DNA of 14,503 nucleotides, from assembly GCA_020430865.1 (NCBI GenBank), contig JAGQIY010000289.1:1-14503 (forward strand). The letters run 5' to 3'. How positions within the stretch are numbered: position 1 is the first letter of the stretch; each line of letters opens with the position of its first letter. The position numbers and the translations under genes were made by a program. The DNA comes from Myxococcales bacterium (lineage in GTDB: Bacteria > Myxococcota > Polyangia > Polyangiales > Polyangiaceae). Of the stretch, positions 8,321 through 14,503 are shown one piece after another. A model generated the notes under the pieces. The model was not told the origin of the DNA, made no database searches, and saw nothing but the letters and a program-made list of their open reading frames with translations.

Positions 8321-8352
8321 GTTCTGCTCCTACAACGGCGCCACTCGCGCAT
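8275..8352 (-). other. Possible 25-codon upstream ORF overlapping the WD40 gene start
   Basis: ATG 8352-8350 is preceded by GGAGG (8358-8362) at 5-nt spacing, better than the WD40 gene's own site. The frame encodes 25 residues (starting MREWRRCRSR) and stops at TGA 8277-8275, 46 nt inside the WD40 gene in another frame. It could be a leader or coupling ORF, or chance. The peptide has no recognisable features. Confidence 0.3.
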
Positions 8353-8480
8353 GTAATCCTCCAGCGACGCTCCCACGACAGCGTCATACGTTCGACCGCC
8401 ACTTTGCCCCCGGCCTGGCGAGCTCGAGCTGATCTCGCTCCTGGAGCCACACTCGGAGGGGCCCGGTCTCGGCCTGATCC

Positions 8481-8497
8481 ACGCTCCCGCGGAGCGT
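8481..8497. repeat. Inverted repeat, 7-bp arms with 3-nt centre
   Basis: ACGCTCC and GGAGCGT flank a CGC centre, a perfect 7-bp stem in a noncoding stretch between divergent genes. There is no following T-run and no gene reads into it, so it is not a standard terminator. It could be a protein-binding site or chance in GC-rich DNA. Confidence 0.3.
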
Positions 8498-8590
8498 CGC
8501 CTACACAGCCGCTCGTTGTGCGCATCTGACGCGGAAACCAGGGGGGCTTGGGGTGAGCGCAGCGCCTACATCGAACCCACGTCCGTACAT

Positions 8591-8619
8591 TTGTCAGCGC
8601 CCTGAAGAGTTTTCATAGC
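8591..8619 (+). promoter_or_regulatory. Candidate sigma-70-type promoter for the Gly-linker lipoprotein operon
   Basis: TTGTCA (5 of 6 matches to TTGACA) is followed after 17 nt by CATAGC (3 of 6 matches to TATAAT). Transcription would start near 8626, giving a leader of about 90 nt. The -10 is poor, so this is a suggestion only. Confidence 0.25.
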
Positions 8620-8718
8620 TGGGGCTCGCGCCAGCCCTGCGTCGTTGCGAAAGCGCCCCAGAAACGCCTGGCGAAATGCGATTGAAGTCTGTGCGTAGGC
8701 CGGGCACGGCTCGTGCTT

Positions 8719-9756
8719 ATGAACAGTTCGATGGCGTCTTGGGATTTTGCCGCACTGCGTAATAGCTGCGGCCTGGCACTGCTCTGCAGCGGTCTGGTGC
8801 TGGCCGCGTGTGGCGGTGACGACGGTCCCGAGCGTGCTCCGGCGGGCTTCGGTGGCAGCGCCGGATCCAGTGGCTCTGGCGCCAGCGGGGGGTCCAGCGC
8901 CAGCGGAGGGAGCGGCAATGGCGGCAGCTCCGGCGAGGGCGGAAGCGCTGGCGGCGAGAATGGCGGCAGCAGCGGATCGAGTGGCTCTGGCGCGACCGCT
9001 GGCGCAGGAGCCGATGGTGGTTCCGCAGGGAACGGCGCTGGCGGAGGGAGCGCAGGCTCCAGCGGCGGCAGCGGCGGGGCCGTGGGGGGAAGCGGCGGCA
9101 CGGACGGCGGCTTTGGCGGTACCGGCGGCAGCAGCGGCAACAACGGCGACGGCGGAGTGGGTGGAGGCGTGGCCACGGGCGGCGCTGGCGGCACAGGCTC
9201 CACTCTGGCGTGTCGCGCGGACCGCGCGTGGGGCCTCACGATCACCGAGTATCCGAACCCGACCTCGACTCAGGTCGCAGGGCTGCTGAACCAGCTCGTT
9301 CCCACCGACGGCACCGCGACAGCGCTCGTGCTGGAATGGAACCAGGGGACTCTCCCGAGCGCCCGGGTGATGGCCATCGGCTTCAACTCGCTGATCAACG
9401 ACATCTACTTCGTCCCTGGTGGGTCGACCTCCGCAGCCATCAATGTCGGGGGCGCGACCTTCTATTACGACAACGACACCCAGAGCAAGGGCTGGCTGCG
9501 CGTGATCGACGACGTCGGCGAGCAGTTCCTGGAGCTAAACCAGATAGGCTTGGTGAACGGCGTCGCAACGGACTCGGGCTGCACGAAGATCGGGGCTTTC
9601 GTCTCCGCCACCATCTCCAAGGACAACGGAACCAAAACCTTCACGATCGGCGGTCAGACGTCGACCTTCGCCGACCTGGCTGGACCCGTGTTCGGCAAGG
9701 GCTGGAACCTCGCCATGCGGGTCACGGGCGAGCAGACAGCCTTCGCCTTCCAGTAG
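8719..9756 (+). CDS. Gly/Ser-linker lipoprotein with unrecognised C-terminal domain
   Basis: The protein has 345 residues from ATG 8719. GTG 8713 and ATG 8731 are also in frame, and none has a good Shine-Dalgarno, so the start is uncertain by a few codons. A signal peptide ends in the canonical lipobox LAAC (C31). About 120 residues of Gly/Ser/Ala/Asn linker follow to residue 162; one linker block is repeated at DNA level (8863-8882 and 8974-8993). The 183-residue C-terminal domain (163-345) has short hydrophobic strands alternating with polar turns (TATALVLEWNQG, NDIYFVPGG, ATFYYDND, KTFTIGG) and only two cysteines, suggesting a beta-rich fold; I do not recognise the family. The 912-residue vWA protein begins 16 bp downstream, so the two are almost surely cotranscribed. 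Expected location: lipid-anchored and exported. Function unknown. Confidence 0.85.
   Translation: MNSSMASWDFAALRNSCGLALLCSGLVLAACGGDDGPERAPAGFGGSAGSSGSGASGGSSASGGSGNGGSSGEGGSAGGENGGSSGSSGSGATAGAGADGGSAGNGAGGGSAGSSGGSGGAVGGSGGTDGGFGGTGGSSGNNGDGGVGGGVATGGAGGTGSTLACRADRAWGLTITEYPNPTSTQVAGLLNQLVPTDGTATALVLEWNQGTLPSARVMAIGFNSLINDIYFVPGGSTSAAINVGGATFYYDNDTQSKGWLRVIDDVGEQFLELNQIGLVNGVATDSGCTKIGAFVSATISKDNGTKTFTIGGQTSTFADLAGPVFGKGWNLAMRVTGEQTAFAFQ
8863..8993 (+). repeat. Direct repeat within the Gly/Ser linker
   Basis: The 20-nt blocks at 8863-8882 and 8974-8993 differ at one base and both encode GSSGSGA, offset by 111 nt (37 codons) in the same frame. This suggests linker growth by slippage or unequal recombination. 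Confidence 0.55.
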
Positions 9757-9772
9757 CCATGAGAGAGCAGCC

Positions 9773-12511
9773 ATGAGCAAGAAGCCGCAAGCACCAAGCG
9801 ACCAGCACTGGTTCTCCCGAATCCGCAGTGTCGTATTTCCCCTTGGAATGATGACGCTGGGCGCGGTGGCGGTCTTGGTGGCTCCCTCCGGCTGCTCCGG
9901 GGAGGACCCCCTGGGTTCGATCGAGAACGGCAATGGCGGCTCTGGTGGTGGCGGAAGCTGCGTCGATCTCGATGGCGACGGCTTCGGTGAGGGGTGCTTG
10001 TCCGGCCGCGACTGCGATGACGACGACGCAAGTAGCACGAACGAGTGCTACTACTGCGACATGCCCGGTCGTGAAGGGTGTCCTTGCCCCACGGATGCGG
10101 AAGGTGAACTCGCGGCGTGCGGCACGGTCGAGGCAGTGATCAACGACCAGGTGGCCTGCGGGTTCGGTGAGTCCGTGTGCAGCGATGGCGTTTGGGGGGA
10201 GTGCATCATCAACAACACCAGCCTGGTCCAGAAGCCAAGCGCCGGTGCGATGAACCTCGGCAGCGCCCAGAGCTGCGTTGGCAACGTCTGCGATCCGTAC
10301 TGCAAGGAGTTCAACGACGACCCGTCCGGTGTCGATCCTGGCCCTGGCGGCGTCGTCATCGGCCCGGGTGGCGTCACCGTGCCCGGGGCGGCGTGCCCCG
10401 CGCCACCGAGCGAGGTGTGCCAGGTGTACGGCGCGTGTAGCCACAGCGTCTGCACCACTGGAGCAGCACTGGCGGTCGGCTGCGACGCCGACACCAACGT
10501 GGTGGGCTGGGAGACGGTCTTCGCCGATCACTTCGCCAACAACGCCAACGGCTGGTACCTCGGGGGTGAGTGGGAGATCAAGTCCGCCAGCCAGTCTGGC
10601 TGCTCGTCGAGCTACGGGCGAGATCCCGGCACCGACCACAGTGCGGGTGGCAACAACGGCGTGGCGGGCGTCGACGTCGGCGGTTGCATCTCGGTGTTCG
10701 ATCTGTTGCTCGACGGCGACTCACGCATGCGCTCGCCGGTGATCGACCTGACTGGATACAGCTCTGCGACGCTGACGTTCTGGCAGCAGGTCCACGCGCG
10801 TTCCCCCATCGACCACGAGGTGAACGTGCTCAACGCCAGCAACTCCAAGCTGGGCCGAGTCTACGCGGCGGATACGACATACAGCAGCCCTGGCTGGCAG
10901 AAGATCACGCTCAACTTGAACGCCTACGTCGGGCAGGTGATCAAGCTCGAGTTCCGCACCTTCTCCAACTCCTACAGCATCACCAAGTGGGGTCGGGAGT
11001 CTGCCTCCTGGACGATCGACGATCTCGAGCTGAAGGCGTTCAACACCACGGTGATCACCAACGCGAACCTGGGCAACTGCATCCAGTCGATCTGCAACGA
11101 CCGTCCGTCGTGCTGCTCAGGCTCCTGGGATCAGACTTGCGCCGACCTCGCGGGTTGCTACTGCGCGGTCAACGACCCCGACCTGAGCTCGTGCGCCAAC
11201 GACTCCGCGGAGGCGCAGCTCGCGCCCGTCGATCTCTACGTGATGCTGGACCGCTCGTGCTCGATGGCGGGCACACCTTGGAACACCGTCACCGGCGCTC
11301 TCACCACCTTCATCAACGACCCGTACTCCACCGGCGTCGGCATGGGCATCGAGTACTTCGGCAACGGCAACTCGAGCTACTGCAACTCGAGCAACTACGC
11401 CAACCCGAACGTGAACATCGCGTTGCTGCCAGGAAATGCCTCCTCCCTCACCAGCTCCATCTCCGGAACGGGTGTCAGCGGCGGTACGCCGACCAAGCCA
11501 GCGATCGACGGCGCGATCAGCCGAGCCGTGACCAATCAGTCCAACACCGGGCGCAAGACGGTCGTCGTCCTCGCCACCGACGGTCTGCCGAATGGCTGCA
11601 GCTCGTCAGTGAACAACGTGCGCACGTCGATCCAGAACGGCTACAGCGGCGCGTCCCAGATCAACACCTTCGTGATTGGCATCGGTACCGGCGCGGGCGT
11701 GACCAACATGAACAGCTGGGCCAACGCTGGAGGCACCAATCAAGCGATCGTGGTCGCCGCGAACGACGCTCAAGGCTTCATCGACGCGCTGACAGCGATT
11801 CGTAACCAAGGCGTGAGCTGCACCTTCGACATCCCGACGCCCTCTTCCGGCACCATCGACCCGGCTCAGGTCAACGTCATCTACACCAACGGTGGAGGTA
11901 GCACGACGGCGATCCTCAAGGTGACGAACGCTGCCGCGTGCGGCGCCAACGGTGGCTGGTACTTCGACAACAACTCGAACCCGACCAAGGTCACCCTCTG
12001 CCCGACCACCTGCAACACGGTGCAAGGCGATCCCTACGCTGAGATCGAGATCGTGTTTGGCTGCCTGTCGCAGCAGGCCCCCGGCAATCCGGGGTACTCG
12101 TCGGGCTACTTCGACCGCACCTACGACGCGACCTTCTGCGGCACGGGGACCAAGCCGGTCTGGGGTCTCTGGTCCTGGTCGGCCACGACCCCGAGTGATT
12201 CCCGCGTGGAATTCCAGGTCGCGGTCGCCAATACCGCGGCCGGCTTGGACTCGGCGACCTTCTACCCCGTACGCTTCACCAACCCGCCCGGTCCATCCGG
12301 CCTGGCTGGGAGCCCCGCGATCGCTCGGAGCACGCCCACCAACACTCAGAGCGGCTCCGCGAACATCACCGAGGCGCTCCAGACGGCGGGCGTCCCGACG
12401 CAGAGCCCCTACCTGCGCATCCGCATGAACCTGTTCCCTTCGACGGACAACGGGAACGCGCCAGCGGTCCAGGCCTGGAACCAGCAAGTCAGCTGCGTCC
12501 CCTCGGAGTGA
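9773..12511 (+). CDS. Multidomain exported vWA protein with metal-binding motif, jelly-roll and C-terminal beta domains
   Basis: The protein has 912 residues. ATG 9773 follows GAGAG and lies 16 bp after the previous stop. Hydrophobic residues 20-37 precede C41 (PSGC, an atypical lipobox), so it is exported and possibly lipidated. A Gly linker is followed by an Asp-rich motif at 63-86 (DLDGDGFG, DCDDDD) like MopE-type or thrombospondin-type calcium sites, then Cys-rich segments to about 235. Residues 246-423 resemble a MAM/jelly-roll domain (GEWEI, DPGTDHS, GVAGVDVGG, TLTFWQQ, WTIDDLEL). A Cys block at 436-464 carries C..CC...WD..C spacing. The vWA domain (about 488-680) has a complete MIDAS: D493/S495/S497 (DRSCS), T572 in GGTPTKPA, and D603 in LATDG. 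Residues 683-764 are the Cys-bounded module shared with the vWA lipoprotein at 1862. Residues 775-912 form another beta-rich domain. Probable role: cell-surface adhesion or binding; ligand unknown. Confidence 0.88.
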   Translation: MSKKPQAPSDQHWFSRIRSVVFPLGMMTLGAVAVLVAPSGCSGEDPLGSIENGNGGSGGGGSCVDLDGDGFGEGCLSGRDCDDDDASSTNECYYCDMPGREGCPCPTDAEGELAACGTVEAVINDQVACGFGESVCSDGVWGECIINNTSLVQKPSAGAMNLGSAQSCVGNVCDPYCKEFNDDPSGVDPGPGGVVIGPGGVTVPGAACPAPPSEVCQVYGACSHSVCTTGAALAVGCDADTNVVGWETVFADHFANNANGWYLGGEWEIKSASQSGCSSSYGRDPGTDHSAGGNNGVAGVDVGGCISVFDLLLDGDSRMRSPVIDLTGYSSATLTFWQQVHARSPIDHEVNVLNASNSKLGRVYAADTTYSSPGWQKITLNLNAYVGQVIKLEFRTFSNSYSITKWGRESASWTIDDLELKAFNTTVITNANLGNCIQSICNDRPSCCSGSWDQTCADLAGCYCAVNDPDLSSCANDSAEAQLAPVDLYVMLDRSCSMAGTPWNTVTGALTTFINDPYSTGVGMGIEYFGNGNSSYCNSSNYANPNVNIALLPGNASSLTSSISGTGVSGGTPTKPAIDGAISRAVTNQSNTGRKTVVVLATDGLPNGCSSSVNNVRTSIQNGYSGASQINTFVIGIGTGAGVTNMNSWANAGGTNQAIVVAANDAQGFIDALTAIRNQGVSCTFDIPTPSSGTIDPAQVNVIYTNGGGSTTAILKVTNAAACGANGGWYFDNNSNPTKVTLCPTTCNTVQGDPYAEIEIVFGCLSQQAPGNPGYSSGYFDRTYDATFCGTGTKPVWGLWSWSATTPSDSRVEFQVAVANTAAGLDSATFYPVRFTNPPGPSGLAGSPAIARSTPTNTQSGSANITEALQTAGVPTQSPYLRIRMNLFPSTDNGNAPAVQAWNQQVSCVPSE

Positions 12512-12580
12512 ATCGAGCTGGATTCGGCGAGGATCCCCCGGATACGTGGGACCCGCGGCCGAGCTGCATCGAGTGAGTTC
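12512..12580. other. Convergent intergenic gap
   Basis: These 69 bp lie between the stop codons of two convergent genes. I looked for a hairpin with a T-run on either strand and saw none that is convincing. Confidence 0.4.
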
Positions 12581-13195
12581 TCAGCCGCTGCAGGTGTATC
12601 CGCTCGGATTCAATGGCAGGTTGTCACACAGCCCGGCGCACTCCGCCTGACAGGTTGAGTTGCAGTAGCGGCAGGTGATCGTATTCAGAAAGAGCTGTAC
12701 CGACGTGGAGGACGAACACGACGCCTCGATACAGATCTTGGCGCAACCCGCACCTGCAGCGCTCAACTCGCAAGCTCCGACGCAGTCGAGCATCCCCGTG
12801 CACTCCGTGTCGTCGTCACACGCCGAGATGGCCGACGCACACTCGGAGACCTCGCAGAGCGCGCACTCGTTCTGAGGCGTGAACTCCGTGCTTGCGTCGC
12901 TCGCGCCCGCACTTCCTGCGGAGCCGGCGCTTCCTGCGGAGCCTCCAGCACCACCCGCGCTCGTACCCCCAGACGAGCCGCCCGCTGCGCCGCTGCTGCC
13001 TCCGGTGCCCGACCCGGAAGTCCCTGCGCTGCCGCCCTGGCCCGCGTTGGCGCTCCCGCCGTCCCCCGCGCTTCCGCCCTGGTTGCTGCCCCCGAAGGCC
13101 GTCGACTTCGGCTTCTCGTCGTCATTCCCACAACCCACGGCGACCACGACGCCAGCCACGCAGGCGATCGCACCAACTCGCTTCATCCAAGCCAT
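12581..13195 (-). CDS. Small Cys-rich lipoprotein with Gly/Ser/Ala linker
   Basis: The protein has 204 residues. ATG 13195 is preferred because GGAGG (13202-13206) sits 6 nt upstream and the signal peptide begins at once (MAWMKRVGAIACVAGVVV), ending at C22 (AVGC). An in-frame start at 13264 would add 23 residues ahead of the signal. Residues 34-100 are a Gly/Ser/Ala linker ending in an SAG repeat encoded by a DNA tandem. Residues 111-204 hold 16 cysteines, many as CxxC, CxxxC or CxxxxxC (CALCEVSEC, CTGMLDCVGAC, CAKICIEASC, CRYCNSTCQAEC). An even number in an exported domain suggests disulfides. Similar Cys-rich lipoprotein tails are common in myxobacteria, but I cannot name a family. It converges with the vWA gene and diverges from enolase. 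Confidence 0.88.
   Translation of the reverse strand: MAWMKRVGAIACVAGVVVAVGCGNDDEKPKSTAFGGSNQGGSAGDGGSANAGQGGSAGTSGSGTGGSSGAAGGSSGGTSAGGAGGSAGSAGSAGSAGASDASTEFTPQNECALCEVSECASAISACDDDTECTGMLDCVGACELSAAGAGCAKICIEASCSSSTSVQLFLNTITCRYCNSTCQAECAGLCDNLPLNPSGYTCSG
12912..12943 (-). repeat. 18-nt tandem repeat in the SAG linker
   Basis: Two 18-nt units start at 12912 and 12930; their first 14 bases are identical (CTTCCTGCGGAGCC on the plus strand). On the minus strand they encode part of the SAGSAGSAGSAG run in the Cys-rich lipoprotein linker. Confidence 0.6.

Positions 13196-14503
<1,308 letters not shown>

Larger units (their letters stand above)
8321..8718. promoter_or_regulatory. 398-bp divergent intergenic region
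   Basis: This region separates the starts of the WD40 lipoprotein (minus) and the Gly-linker lipoprotein (plus) and should contain both promoters. Seen within it are the start of the short upstream frame on the minus strand, an inverted repeat at 8481-8497, and one sigma-70-like candidate for the plus strand at 8591-8619. Short open frames on both strands (8257-8529, 8295-8525) overlap the WD40 gene and lack family features, so I do not call them. Confidence 0.5.

Noticed and set aside
7112..8356. Plus-strand 414-codon open frame opposite the WD40 gene
   Set aside because: The WD40 frame has a lipobox, ribosome-binding site and propeller repeats; the opposite frame has none.
8703..8717. Sigma-54-like element (GGGCACG, 4 nt, GTGCT)
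   Set aside because: Two consensus mismatches, and transcription would start at or beyond the likely start codon.
10570..12487. Long alternative frames within the 912-residue vWA gene (10570-11805 plus, 11606-12487 minus)
   Set aside because: Arg-rich shadow composition; the vWA frame has a complete MIDAS and several domains.

Overview
The window is high-GC DNA (strong G/C third-position bias) dominated by secreted lipoproteins with long Gly/Ser/Ala/Asn-rich linkers behind a lipobox cysteine, MopE-like Asp-rich motifs, Cys-rich domains and von Willebrand A (vWA) domains. That style is typical of large-genome myxobacteria, probably the Polyangiales/Sorangiineae. This is an inference from protein style; there is no rRNA or other taxonomic marker besides an enolase.

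Layout, left to right. (1) 1-1616, minus: 5' part of a Gly-rich beta-helix (DUF1565-like) lipoprotein that runs off the left edge. (2) 1617-1861: divergent intergenic region with a 14-bp perfect palindrome. (3) 1862-3049, plus: vWA lipoprotein. (4) 3126-6989, plus: a 1287-residue cytoplasmic-type protein with a TPR-like N-terminus, a HEAT-like section, an unassigned middle, and a C-terminal ~350 residues that read as a shortened fusion of the type VI secretion sheath proteins TssB and TssC. (5) 6992-8320, minus: lipoprotein with a probable seven-bladed WD40 propeller, tail-to-tail with gene 4 with 2 bp between stops. (6) 8321-8718: 398-bp divergent intergenic region. (7) 8719-9756 and 9773-12511, plus: a two-gene unit, a Gly-linker lipoprotein of unknown fold and a 912-residue multidomain vWA protein. 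(8) 12581-13195, minus: small Cys-rich lipoprotein. (9) 13368 to the right edge, plus: enolase, truncated by the window.

Working picture: apart from enolase and the TssB/TssC-like protein, every gene encodes a predicted exported, lipid-anchored protein. The two vWA proteins share a C-terminal Cys-containing module, so they are paralogues in different architectures. The most unusual gene is the TssB/TssC-like fusion: both sheath domains are recognisable but much shortened, sit in one chain behind TPR/HEAT-like helices, and no other type VI genes lie in the window. Whether it works with the flanking lipoproteins cannot be decided from position alone. I saw no tRNA, rRNA, CRISPR array, transposase or convincing rho-independent terminator.
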